DNA of 64,000 nt from Actinostola sp. cb2023 (taxonomy: Eukaryota; Cnidaria; Anthozoa; Actiniaria; Actinostolidae). The stretch is taken from assembly GCA_033675265.1 (NCBI GenBank), contig JAUJYZ010000325.1, forward strand, positions 186,001 through 250,000, written 5' to 3'. The notes under the pieces are model-generated. The model did no database searches. It worked only from the letters and a program-made list of their open reading frames with translations, and was not told the origin of the DNA. A program made the position numbers and the translations under genes. Of the stretch, positions 44,101 to 55,800 are shown piece by piece. Position 1 is the first letter of the stretch. Every line of letters starts with the position of its first letter.

Positions 44101-47100
44101 CTTCAACATCGATTCAACATTTCTTTTGTTCTCGGAAAGTTGTTTGCGCATTAATTAAATTAAACAATAGAAATACCTCTTGCGAAACGTTGTTGAAAGC
44201 ATTGTTGAAACCCGTTTGTCACCCCGCGTTCAACATACATTCAACTTCCATTCAACAGCGTTCAACAAAATCGAACGCATGTTGAATGCAATGTTGAAAC
44301 CGTTTGCCTACACATACATGTAACTAAGTTATGTTACTGGCCATCTTGCTATGTACATGTATATGTTACTGTTATACCTGATGGAAAGCGACTGCCTTGC
44401 ATATTAACCAGAGTGGTCACAAGCTAGCCTCCTCCGCACACAGGAATCCCTTTCCCCTCTCTTGTCTCGGATTTCTTTATTTGGAGTTGCATGCGGAGGA
44501 GGCTAGTCACAAGCAAGAGGTTTGATTATAATGAATTGTTGTCAACCTTACCAGTGATCTTCACAGAACGCTGCTATAAAGTCTGTTTGTTTATATTCGG
44601 GGTAATAAAATAAGACTGGCCAATACAGTTTGCCATGTTCCTCCAATTGTACTCTCGCACCAGATGGGTGGTAAGGACCCAGGTCCAACTCTGATAACTT
44701 TTTCCTTAGCATGATTGACTCATCATCATCATCATTGTCGCTGTCATCGTCATCATCGTCATCATCGTCATCTTTTCTTTTGTCACATCTTATGTTACGT
44801 TTCTGTAAAACATTTACATGGTTGGAATCAATAGGCGATATGTGCACACCTCAAACAATCAATCAATCAATATTGAATTAAAATAATAATAAATCAATCA
44901 ATAATAAATCAATAAATAAATTACAATATTTTATTTATTTATTCCAAAAAAAACTTACATTAATGGCATCAATCAAAGCAAATTCTTTTGCATTCTTTTT
45001 CTTCTGTTGTTGTTTTGCTTTTCTTCTGTCACGTTCATCGTTTTTCTGTCAACAATGCAGAGGATTCACTTTAAAAAGGAGAACGAACTGCTGTCTCCAA
45101 GTTCTCAAAAATACCAACCTGGTCAGTGACAGCATCTTTTCTCAGAGTTTGTAGTTTTGCATTGTCAGGTTCAATGTATTGTAGTCAAGGCAACACAATG
45201 TCTTACATAATAATAACTTACACAGTCTCAACTCTTGTTAAAGCCAACACCTTCAAGTCTAAGTTTCTAAGTACGGTATGTTCGTAAGTGTCTTCAAATG
45301 TAAATGAAGACTCAGGGAAAAAATATTTTTTCCCAGACAGGATTTGTACCCTTCAGGTTTGTTAATAATGGAGTGTGAAAAATGAGAATCCACAATATTG
45401 AGATCTATATTGAGTAAATCCCCTGTATATATGTATCTTTAATAATAATAATACTAATAATTTATTTATTCACGTAGAACACAAAAGAGCTTACAATAAA
45501 ACTCGTAAGAACGTGCACGTGCTAAAAAATCTAAAGCTGGCCCATCTCTTGTCCATAACAGCGAGGCGTCCGTAAGATGAAAGTTGACCGTAAAACTAAA
45601 TTACCAGGTAGATTTTCAAAAAAGTTATTCTTTCAGTTTGTTAAATATTTTCTTCACTATCATAATTTATCTCCATCTCCATTAGCTTTAGCTATAAACA
45701 CATTTACACTATCGCAGCAAGAAGAATAGATGACATGACATACCAAGACAATGCACCCATCACTGTCATGTCATGAATGCAGCTATAATGATTACAATGA
45801 TGATAAAGGATATTTTTAATCCCTCATCACACCATCGCTTTGCATGGTCAAACAACTTTAGATTAAAACTAGAACTCGCTCCTGCGGTGGAAACAAAAAA
45901 CAACGTCATGTCAATTAGCACATAGCTCTGTCCACCATCAAGCTCTCGATAAAACCCATGAATGGAATACAATAAGCATGTCTAGGACAGGTATGTACCT
46001 CTCACAATAGCCTTCATATAAGTTGGAACAAACTTGCGAGCTTGTAGTGCATCTTTAAGAGCAGACCTGTTGTTACCTGTAGAAATTGCAAATTGACAAC
46101 ATTTAATTGTCAATCATTAATGCTTGAAAACTGGAATTGCAGGAATTTCCCAGCCTAGAATTCCGCACTCTGTCAAAACAAAAGTAGCCACCTGTCCTTG
46201 CTATAACATTTGTGTGACCTTCTACAAAATTGTTGTCATAATAATAATAATAACTTTATTAATGTCTCAAGAAATCTTCTAGCTGGGCACAAGTGCCCTA
46301 CTAATCGGGGAGACTTAAATCTAAAATACTGTAAATGTAAAACTAAAATCTAAATACAATTTATATAATTATGTTTAAAAAAAAAAAGAAAAAAAAAAAA
46401 AGATAATGATAAATTAATTGTTCAAGTAATTGGGCTGGCTGTGAGACCACTGCTCCCCCCTGATTTCTTACCTATGGTGAAGTTGACAGTTGCTCTGTTG
46501 GTGTACAGAATTGCATTCAGATTTTTATCATTACTCCTTGCTTTGATGCCTTCAGTGTATGCAAGAATAGCCTTTTTGAATTGTTTCTTTTTGTATTCGT
46601 AGTTCCCTTCCTCTTTGAATGCTTCTGCTTTGGCTGGAAGGAGGCACAGTATAGGAGAGCAATGTTTATTAATACAGTATTAGTATTATAGAAATGAAAA
46701 CTGATGGAGAATATACAGAACAAATGTTCGGAAAAAATCAGACGCCTCGAGCGGGATTCGAACCCACGACACCCCGTGTGTATTAGTGTATTAGTATTAT
46801 GATGGTAATTTGCCGACCACTTTTATGATGGGTTTTGTCACTCTGGTTAGTTAATTAGACATTAGATCTCAGGTTGGCAAATTATTTAAATAATAATGGA
46901 TTAAGTCACATTGCGCTTTCCCATTAATCTAGAAAATATAACCGTCATTATCAACATTACTTTCAATTAGAGGGAGAAAGGAGTCTTGCTTCTTTCTCTC
47001 GCCATTCCCCTCATCAAGGCAGCATGGTCGAGTGGTCAGAGCATCGGTCTCAGAATCCGGTGACCCCGAGTTCGAGTCCCGCTCTGTCCACTAGCTGAGA

Positions 47101-49526
47101 CTGTATTTGTTCTGGGCAATCCCTAGTTCAAATTCAGTTTCTCGACCATGCTTGTAAATAGCCAACTGGTTCGCCTCCTTGCCAGTTGGGTTTCTTAAAA
47201 AATATTTATTTCAGTTTCAGTTTCATTTCAGGAGGACCAGATTGGAAAAAAGCACAGCTTTATCTGTTACATCCTCATTAAATAAAGTTTTTGATTTTTT
47301 GTTTTTTTTAATCTCGTCCTCCTAACTGACTACCTCTTCTCTCTTCCCTCCATCTCCTCACCCCTCCTTTCCAAGGAGCGTCGAATGGTCCCTGCATAAA
47401 GTCTGAGTCTCGCAAAATTTTGGTCCAATTTCGCGGGTCGCGAAGTTAACAAATTGAAGGTGGTTTTGAGTTGTCTGTACTCTTATTGACACACACTTGA
47501 CGTCATAAAATGTTCAAAACTCAAGTGGAATCACGAGCATAGCGAGTGATTTCACTGCCAAGTTTTGACATTTTATGACGTCAAGTGTGTGTCAATAAGA
47601 GTACAGACAACGATAAAACCATCTTCAATCTGTTTTTTACAATAACAAAGTCAAAATACATCCAAATACAAGGAAAACGTTTGAAAGAAAAACTGTTTCA
47701 AGCGCGCACTGGCTCCGTGCGCGAGCGATTCGTCATACAGTGTGTCTGTACTCTTATTGACAATGGCTGAGAACCAATCAGATTGCGAGATTTCGCTCTG
47801 TTATTGTAAAATCTTGTTTTTTCGCAAAAAGCCATCTCAGAGTCTCGAAGTTTGAAAACAAAGCAAATTGGTGAAAAAGTGTCTCGGACTCCCAAAAATG
47901 TGCATTGTCTTGGAGTCTTGCAAAGTCTCGCCTTGACCATTCGATACCCCTTTTCCACATCCCCGTCTTCTTTTCCCTCTTCCTAAGGCTAGGGTCAAAC
48001 GTCAAACCTCTCATGTGCCGTACATGTACAAAAATGTACCTAATTGCAATTCGGGTCGACCCAAATAATTAAATAGAATCTGCCGTACCAAACTGAGTCA
48101 GACGCCGCTCTTTTGTAGAACTTAATTCAACAATTAGGTACGGCACATGACAGGTTCGACGTCTGACCCTAGCCTAAGCCCCCTAAACTGGCTACATAAT
48201 ACAGCTAATGCAGGCTATAGTTACTGTACGTCTAGGATAGATGATCAATCTTTCTGTACCTGTGGGGTTTTCATCCTCATATCTCAAGGCCTGTAGTGCT
48301 GCTATATCAGGACTCGGTTCCTCACCATCTTCTAGTGGTTTAGTCCTGAAAAATGGAATATTCTCCATTTCCTAGAACGAAGGTAAAAAATTGCATGTAC
48401 ATCTAACTAAGGCCTTGACTATCATGTGGTTGTATTGAATGACAAAAGAAATTTGTTTATTTGAACATGCTTACAGAAGATCAGTGATATCATTACAGAA
48501 ATCCTAATCTCTTGATTGTCGATCTTTTTAGTGTCTACAAAGTTTGTTTGCCATCCAGTGGATAATCATTATCACCGGGCATTATCATCATTGCTGTCGA
48601 TGACTCTTATTACTCGTGTCCAGGCCTAAGGCCGGCGCACGAGTCTAAGATTCGAGACCATATTTATATATATATTTTTTGTTAGTGGTCCTGGTCGCGA
48701 TATGGCAGAAGGAGACAAAAAGTCTGGCCGCAAGAGAGATTACAAAGCACAAACCAATCAGGAAGCACCGGAGGTCAAGGGGCAAGTTCAGCTGTCAACT
48801 TTATTCACGTACAGATCTCAAATTGCATGATCTAAGCTAGAGGTCCATATGCGTCTTTCATGATGTACTGCATCCCAGTACTCAATCGCACCAGGGCTCA
48901 TTTTCAATAATATTGATTTTAATTATGATTGTCTATCATCAATACGATCGTCATCATTATCACCATCATCATCATCATCATCTCACGTGTTTCATTGATC
49001 ACAGCACAGGAAGCCCAAGCTGTGGTTTTGTGGAGAATATCGTAAAAATATTTTTTCCTGTAAATACTGTAATAAAAGACTTGAAACTGTGGTAGTGTCT
49101 TGTGGTCTTTATTTACTATACCTGTACAAATTTCCAGCGAATTTCAGCATTTTTTAATGTCTCCCCTCACCCTGTACGCCTTCTTTCTTTACAGGATGAG
49201 GGGAGACATTAAAAAATGCTGAAATTCGCTGGAAATTTGTACAGGTATAGTAAATAAAGACCACAAGACACTACCACAGTTTCAAGTCTTTTATTACAGT
49301 ATTTACAGGAAAAAATATTTTTACGATATTCTCCACAAAACCACAGCTTGGGCTTCCTGTGATCATAGTAGCACATATACCGTATATTTACCTCTTCCCA
49401 ATTTTCTTCAGTGAAACCATCTTTGTATTTTGTTTTCTTTTTCTTCATTACTTTATCAAGATACGCGTCTAGCTCTTGATCGAGCTCAGCAGCTGTTTTA
49501 GCATTTTCCTCTCCTCCGTCCGCCAT
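41133..49526 (-). CDS. TTC4: TTC4 (tetratricopeptide repeat protein 4), last exon not found
   Basis: TTC4 is a TPR co-chaperone of Hsp90 and Hsp70, cytosolic and nuclear (yeast Cns1 family). Exons on the - strand: 49526-49392, 48371-48260, 46633-46472, 46076-45999, 45881-45814, 45175-45119, 45045-44959, 44802-44552, 43639-43555 and 41215-41133. Phases agree throughout. It starts MADGGEENAKTAAELDQELD; DGFTEENWEE matches the family's N-terminal motif. The TPR region reads AEAFKEEGNYEYKKKQFKKA, LNAILYTNRA, NRSALKDALQARK and AKRWCDEGLK. A charged helix KNDERDRRKAKQQQ and an Asp-rich stretch follow. The Cns1-type wheel domain reads WPVLFYYPEYKQTDFIAAF, HFEVMFG...PW and CYFENQETHSLCRV. About 372 codons are present. 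The last ~35 residues of the family should lie in a further exon below 41133, which I could not identify. The intron between exons 5 and 6 is AT-AC. The intron before exon 10 holds a 2-kb satellite. Confidence 0.93.
41440..43495 (+). repeat. 52-bp satellite, second and larger locus
   Basis: About 39 copies of AACTTGTGTCATGTGAAAAC then GAACCCGACGCAAGCATAAG then CGCAAGTATGAG inside TTC4 intron 9. Near the right end (43370-43450) units shorten to about 37 bp (GCATAATAACTTG). Just beyond, CTTGTGCTTATGCTTATTTC-like sequence (43516-43535) is an inverted copy of the unit core. The same family occurs at 10930-11755, with an isolated GCTTATGCTTGCGTCGGGCA near 36725. Confidence 0.95.
43967..44312. mobile_element. 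Foldback element rich in TTCAACATT
   Basis: GGCAAACGGTTTCAACATTG (about 43975) recurs inverted as CAATGTTGAAACCGTTTGCC (about 44290). Inner arms include AACATGCGTTCGATTTTGTT and its complement. It is non-coding and lies in TTC4 intron 8. Confidence 0.75.
45176..45813 (-). other. U12-type AT-AC intron in TTC4
   Basis: On the - strand exon 5 ends GGATTAAAA and the intron starts ATATCCTTT, the U12 5' splice-site consensus. The intron ends TTGCCTTGACTACAATAC. It carries the branch motif CCTTGAC about 10 nt before the terminal AC. Exon 6 then begins ATTGAACCTGAC. Splicing here joins CDEGLK to IEPDN in frame, as family conservation requires. No GT-AG alternative preserves the frame. Confidence 0.9.
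46741..46785 (-). mobile_element. tRNA-like fragment (SINE head remnant)
   Basis: On the - strand the sequence GTCGTGGGTTCGAATCCCGC is a near-perfect tRNA T-arm/B-box. I find no convincing D-arm or anticodon arm next to it. It is probably the remnant of a tRNA-derived repeat in TTC4 intron 2. Confidence 0.4.
47014..47235 (+). mobile_element. tRNA-derived SINE
   Basis: The head contains an A-box (TGGTCGAGTGGTC, 47025-47037) and a B-box (AGTTCGAGTCC, 47069-47079) about 32 nt apart. The body contains CTCGACCATGCTTGTAAAT and GCCTCCTTGCCAGTTGGG. The tail is TTTCAGTTTCAGTTTCATTT. The acceptor-stem halves do not pair, so it is not a working tRNA gene. Confidence 0.75.
47458..47640. repeat. Inverted repeat with TTGTCTGTACTCTTATTGACAC ends
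   Basis: AAGGTGGTTTTGAGTTGTCTGTACTC and the inverse GAGTACAGACAACGATAAAACCATCTT form arms of about 65-70 bp around a short loop containing GAGCATAGCGAGTGA. A partial third copy of the end lies at 47739-47765. It is in TTC4 intron 2. Confidence 0.75.
47985..48180. mobile_element. MITE with CTAAGGCTAGGGTC ends
   Basis: CCTAAGGCTAGGGTCAAACGTC at the left and GACGTCTGACCCTAGCCTAAG at the right. Inner inverted pieces include GTGCCGTAC and TACCTAATTG. It is short and non-coding, in TTC4 intron 2. Confidence 0.75.
49005..49361. mobile_element. CACAGG-family palindromic element in TTC4 intron 1
   Basis: The ends are CACAGGAAGCCCAAGCTGTGG and its inverse. The arms of about 170 bp are separated by only about 15-20 bp. 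The flanks ATCACAG (48998-49004) and ATCATAG (49362-49368) form a 7-bp duplication with one difference. The right end is 30 bp from the TTC4 exon 1 donor. Confidence 0.9.
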
Positions 49527-49881
49527 CTTGGAATCACAAATCGTGAAAGACTGGGGACAAAACCATAGAATACACAGGAAGCCCAAGCTTTAGTTTATGG
49601 AACTTTATGAACTTGTCAGGAGCCTGACTTGTAAAATATGTTTTTGAAAAACAGACATAAGTCTTCTTCTTTATTCTAAGATCATTTTAGATGATTTGGA
49701 GCCACTTTTATAATTCTAGGGATGACATTTCAAATTCGGCTGTTTTGCTAGTTTGGGGTTCCTGTGTTGCTATTTTCTGCTCATGCGCATTGTTTGGCGG
49801 GAAAACTTCAAAACTCAAAACAAAGATGTAGCGACTAAAATCGTGCAAAAAATCCTCAAAAACGACTCCAAACAAGACACA
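49527..49881. promoter_or_regulatory. Divergent promoter region, TTC4 / HAUS3
   Basis: Only 355 bp separate the start codons of TTC4 (-) and HAUS3 (+), which are head to head. Both 5' UTRs and the promoters must lie here or overlap. It contains CACAGGAAGCCCAAGCTT (49573) and TTGGGGTTCCTGTG (about 49753-49766), resembling the ends of the CACAGG family but without a matching target duplication. No TATA box is evident. Confidence 0.6.
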
Positions 49882-52800
49882 ATGAGCCAAGGAGATCGTC
49901 TAGTGCGTGCTCTTCGATGTATCGGCTGCCCAGCAGCTAACGATCTCACAGGAGAGAGTTTGGAGTGGATGTTTGAGAATGATTCTTGTCTATCGTTTCT
50001 TGAGTGGTTTATTGACTGTATTGAGGCTGATGCTGATGATAATGTCATTACTGACGATGAACTGAGAAGGTTAGTGCTCTGGACAAGTACGAATACTGTG
50101 AATTATTATACAATCAATCGATCAATAATTGTCTTTATTTTTTCACGATAAGTTATTAAAGTGCAGCAAGAAATGCTGATGTGGGGGGGGGGGGGGGGGG
50201 GGGTGATGTGGGGGGGGGGGGTCGTTATGCTGATGTGGGGGGGGGGGGGGGTCGTGAGATAACTAAAATACTACTTTCAATGTTGACAAATATTGTGCAG
50301 TCGTGTAATAATCATTATTTCACAGATGTATTTTATTATTTACTCAACTAAAATACAAGGAAATCATCACATCACTGAAATTATTAATGATCCTTGGGAG
50401 GGTATTGCTACATATGGCTTAGGTGAACCCTAGCCTGTATGCAGCCGCATCACTTCATCCATTACTTCAATCCCAAGGGATTAGAGCCTGGGATATGAAG
50501 ACCACATGGATGTTAAGATGACACCTTATACATTTACAATTGACAAGAAATCTTTCTGTTGTAGATACCGTCAATTGATATCGTCAGGTGAAGGAATTAT
50601 TGAGGTATATTGTACTTCTCTAATTTGTACATATGTGTACATTAAACCTTGAAAGCCAATAGTCTATTAACTTTATTACTGCACAGGGCGAAAAACTTAG
50701 TGAAGCTTTGTCTTATATGCAAAGCTCTGCCAAAGAAAGTACATCTATCGATTCATTAAGGTACAGTACACTCCATATCTTGTGCTTGAGATTCTGTATT
50801 TGAAATGTTGTGCTTTTAAATGAAGTGCCAGTATAGCTTTGTACAATCTTAGTTTACCATCTTTTTGAAACATGTAAATATTCGTATTTGTTACTATAGC
50901 ATGTTGATAGACTACTCAAGCTACAATAATTTTTTTTTTTCAGAGAAGAATTCCAAGCTACTAAACAGAAACATGAAATCATTGACCAAAGATTGCACAA
51001 CAGTGTCTTCCAGAGAAACAAACTAAGGTATCATTGACCATTATCATCATCATCATCACAGTTGTCATCATCACTATCATCATCATCACAATCATCATTA
51101 CAGTCATCATCACAATCAACATCATCATCACAATCATCATCACAATCATCATCACAATCAACATCATCATCACTATCATCATCATTATCAACATCATCAC
51201 TATCATCATCATTATCAACATCATCACAATCATCATCATCATCATCATCATCACAATCATCATCATCACAATTATCATCACCATCATCATCATCATCACA
51301 TCATCATCATCATCATCATCATCACAGTCATCATCATCATCATCATCATCACAGTCATCATCACTGTCATCACAATCATCATCACAATCATCAGAGTCGT
51401 CATCATCACAATCATTCATCATTACAATCATCATCACAGTCATCATCATCATCATCACAGTCATCATCACTGTCACAATCATCATCACAATCATCAGAGT
51501 CGTCATCATCACAATTATCACAGTCATCATCACTGTCACAATCATCATCACAATCATCAGAGTCGTCACATCATCACATCATTATCATTACAATCATCAT
51601 CACAGTCATCATCATCATCACAGTCATCATCACTGTCACAATCATCATCACAATCATCAGAGTCGTCATCATCACAATTATCACAGTCATCATCACTGTC
51701 ACAATCATCATCACAATCATCAGAGTCGTCATCATCACAATCATTATCATTACATCATCATCACATCATCATCATCATCACAGTCATCATCACTGTCACA
51801 ATCATCATCACAATCATCAGAGTCGTCATCATCACAATTATCACAGTCATCATCACAGTCATCATCATCATCACAGTCATCATCACTGTCACAATCATCA
51901 TCACAATCATCAGAGTCGTCATCATCACAATTATCACAGTCATCATCACTGTCACAATCATCATCACAATCATCAGTCGTCATCATCACAATTATCACAG
52001 TCATCATCACAGTCATCATCATCATCACAGTCATCATCACTGTCACAATCATCATCACAATCATCAGAGTCGTCATCATCACAATTATCACAGTCATCAT
52101 CACTGTCACAATCATCATCACAATCATCAGAGTCGTCATCATCACAATCATTATCATTACAATCATCATCACAGTCATCATCATCATCATCGCAATCATC
52201 ATCAATGTCATCAACATCACTATTGTCATTCTTGTTTAGTCTTCATCAGGCAAAAGCTGGTCATCAACTTAATCAAATAAGCGAAATCACAAAGATAGAA
52301 AAACAGAAGTATAAGAACTTTTTAGAGAGAAGTCAGATGGTCAACAACCAGGTAATTACAGTACCGGTACATGTAATAGAGTCGTTTTTGTATGAGTGGG
52401 AAACCTACGGTACAGAGTTACGGTAAGGAATCGAAGACATTGTATTCAACCAATCACAGTGCACAAAATCATTTCACAACCAATCAGAATGCTTGGATAC
52501 GGCACAATGATCTTTCAGTCTTTCAGTTTACTTATGATGGTGCGATACCATCACTGCACGGCACATTACTGTACCATAACTACTTCCCACTCATACGAAA
52601 ACGACTCTATAGACTACAGAAATAAGTACTGTAATAAGTAGTGTTGAGTTGACACTGCTGTACTCCTTGACAACATTTTCTCAGGGTTAGTGGACTGTAC
52701 AGTTTGTCTAAGTAGACTTTCATACTTTCATATTGTGATTTATTTGTATTATTTTAGTGGTAAATATTATATTACCTGCAAACTACATATTTATATTTTG

Positions 52801-55800
52801 TTTAGATGGACAGTGCTATTAATGAGCTTCAACAGACTGTATCTGATCTGACTGAGTTCTATACTGGTCAAGGTACTTTTACCCTATGCATACATATATT
52901 CTGTCCAAAGTTAAATTGTGAAAAAAGAATAAGACACAGTTGAAGGGTTCCATGCACGAACAACATATGTGATCTCTGATTAAAATCTAAATTCTCCTCT
53001 AGCATCTTTGAGTTCCAAAGGAGAATTTGGATTTTTATCAAAGTTTGTGTACATGTACCTTGTTCTTGCATACATGTATTTTCTTTCAATAGAGTTTACA
53101 TTCAGAAATCTCTGTGATCTGATTGGCTGTTACCCGTGTTTGCATCAGACTATGCAAACACGGTAATGACGTCACAGTTCTATTTATTTTATCAAAGAAA
53201 TATAAAACGTTTTCCGTGTTCGCATAGCCTGATGCAAACACTCGGGGGTTTGGGAGAAGTTTCGAGCTTTGCGTAAAACCTCGCCTGCGGCTCAGTTTTA
53301 CACATCAGCTCTCGACTTCTCCCAAACTCCCCCTCGTGTTTGCATCAGGCTATGCGAACACGGAAAACATTTTATATTTCTTAAGTAGACACTTACATGT
53401 AGTTGAAACATATCTTTTTCAGCTGACCAGAGCACCAGAAAAGCATTTCTGTCACAGCTTGGTTATAACGAATACTTCGAGTCGGAGGAGTTGTTTACTA
53501 CTGACTTGACAACTTACACCAAGAAACAGTTTTTTGAGGTACTGTAAAAAGTGGTTGTTCAGCCATAAATATGACCTTGATCTTACAGTGTGTGTACCAA
53601 ACTGTTCTCCAATGGATATGACGAGGCACATATACCACATTATTTCCTCTCTTTAAATCAGAATACATGTAGTATGACAATATGAGAACAGAATAGTATG
53701 AGTGTAAGAGTAATAAATTCTTAATCTCCAATACAGTGATTGTTAAATGCTTGTGTTTCCAGGGCATTGCAGACATGGCAGGAAGGAGTGATCAGTCTCG
53801 TTATGACCTGCTAGAGATCAGTGACCCAACATCTTTACTCATAAGAGGTGATATATGTTTTTCAAGCATCTTTGAGGGGGGGGGGGGGGCTTGCTTGATG
53901 GAGAGGGGGTTATTAGACATGAAGGAGGAGGGAAGAGGGGAGCGGAGGGAAGGGGGAGTGAAGAGGGGAGCGGTGGGAAGGGGTAGGGGGGAGGACAGAG
54001 GGGAGTAAGAGGGGAGTGGAGGGAAGGGGGAGGGAAGAGGGAATGAGAGGGAAGTGGTGGGGAGAGGGATCATCAGTTATAACAATGTGTATTGTTTTAT
54101 TTGTTCTTCATTTATTTGTGTGACTTATTTCATTAATTAGGTGAGAATGAAGAGGTTACCCTCAGTGACTGTAAAGAATTAGCACGACTCAAATCAGTGT
54201 AAGTGAAATCCTTTATATTTTATATATATATCTAATTACATAGTAATGTTGTCGGTGAAATTCTCAAATAACATAATATACATGTACATGTAAAAATGTA
54301 TGTACGACTAACATAACATGTACAAACTACATTTACATCATGAAGTGTGGGCATATTTCCTGATACATTGTGATGCTTAACTTGAATTCGTTTTAGTTAT
54401 GTTCCAAGTGAAAGTCAAAGAATCCATGCTCAAGCCACAGCAAGTGGTGTACGAGCAGCATTGAGGTTTGCAAAAGAAAAGTCCATGTTGCACCATCAGA
54501 AAGCTGCTGACTTAGTTGTTCTAAGGTACAGTGACATAGTGTGTGTTGTTAAGAAGAGAAGGAGTTGAGAAGGGGTGGGGGGGGAGTAGACAGGTTTTTT
54601 TATGTCATAGGAATTTGTTTTGCACTGATCTGTGTACAAATATGTAGGAAGGAAGGAAAGAAGGAAGGAAAGAAGGAAGGGAAGAAGGAAGGAAATAGGA
54701 AATGAAGGAATGAAGGAATCATTGGAAGGAAGAGAGGAAGGAATTGGAAGAACTTTTCTCATCCTTCTACTCTCCCACTAAAACTCCCAGATGAAAAAGA
54801 AATGTTTTGCAATGTGTTTCATGACGAGGAAATGTTTGTCTACCTTTAGGGAACAAGTTGATGAGGCACAGTCCTCCCTTACTGACATTAAAGGTGATAT
54901 TAAAAAGTTAACAGAGAAAACACTGCCTTCTGTCCTACACGAACTAGCTGAACTACAACCAACTAAAATACTGAAAGGAGACTATGACCTAAAGATATCA
55001 AGACAAGATTACTTTACTTCTAAGCAAGATCAGGTATTGGACGTGCAGTCGTGCCGATACTTCTGCCCATTCATCAACTTTTCTTTTCTTTATTCATGTA
55101 TTCAGCCAACCATCCTTTCATTCATCTATCCCTATATTCATTCATTCATTTATTTGTTTGTTAATTCACTCACTCAAGTGTCCATTTCTCTTCTCTTCTC
55201 CATTCATTCATTCATTCATTCATCTATCCAATGATTCATTTTTCATTTATTTTTCACTTGTTCATGCATCTATCTTTTCATGCATCCATTCATTCATCCC
55301 ATTCCTCCTAGCTTTCTTCATTTGCTTGTTCATCTATTTACTGATTCATTCATTCACTTCTCCATCCATTCTTTCAACGGTTAAAGAAAATCTATAACAC
55401 TGTAAAAAAAAGAGTACTAACTTACCCTTTTATGGTGTTATAGATTTCCTTTAACCATTGAATTATTTCATCATTTATTCATTTGTACCTTGGTTCATTC
55501 CTTCATCCATCCATCCATCTATCCTTTCACATATTTGTTAAGGTATTTATCCATTCTCCCTTTCATTCATCCCTTCATCCATCCATTCATTCATTCATCC
55601 ATTCATCCCTTTATCCATCCATCCATTCATTCCTTTATCCATCCATCCATCCCTTCATCCATTCATTCATTCATTCATCCCTTCATCCATTCATCCCTTT
55701 ATCCATCCATCCATTCATTCCTTTATCCATCCATCCCTTCATCCATTCATTCATTCATTCATCCCTTTATCCATCCATCCATCCATTCATTCCTTTATCC

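Noticed and set aside
47020..47093. Possible tRNA gene (A-box and B-box present)
   Set aside because: The acceptor-stem halves do not pair, and the sequence continues into a SINE-like body and tail.
49209..49391. Extension of the TTC4 first-exon frame into 49209
   Set aside because: It runs past the GAG|GTAAAT donor into the CACAGG-family palindrome. Exon 2 at 48371 restores the conserved protein.
51034..52426. Frames of 401 and 454 codons rich in Ser, Ile and His
   Set aside because: TCA-triplet array. Only 52240-52351 inside it is a true exon (HAUS3 exon 5).
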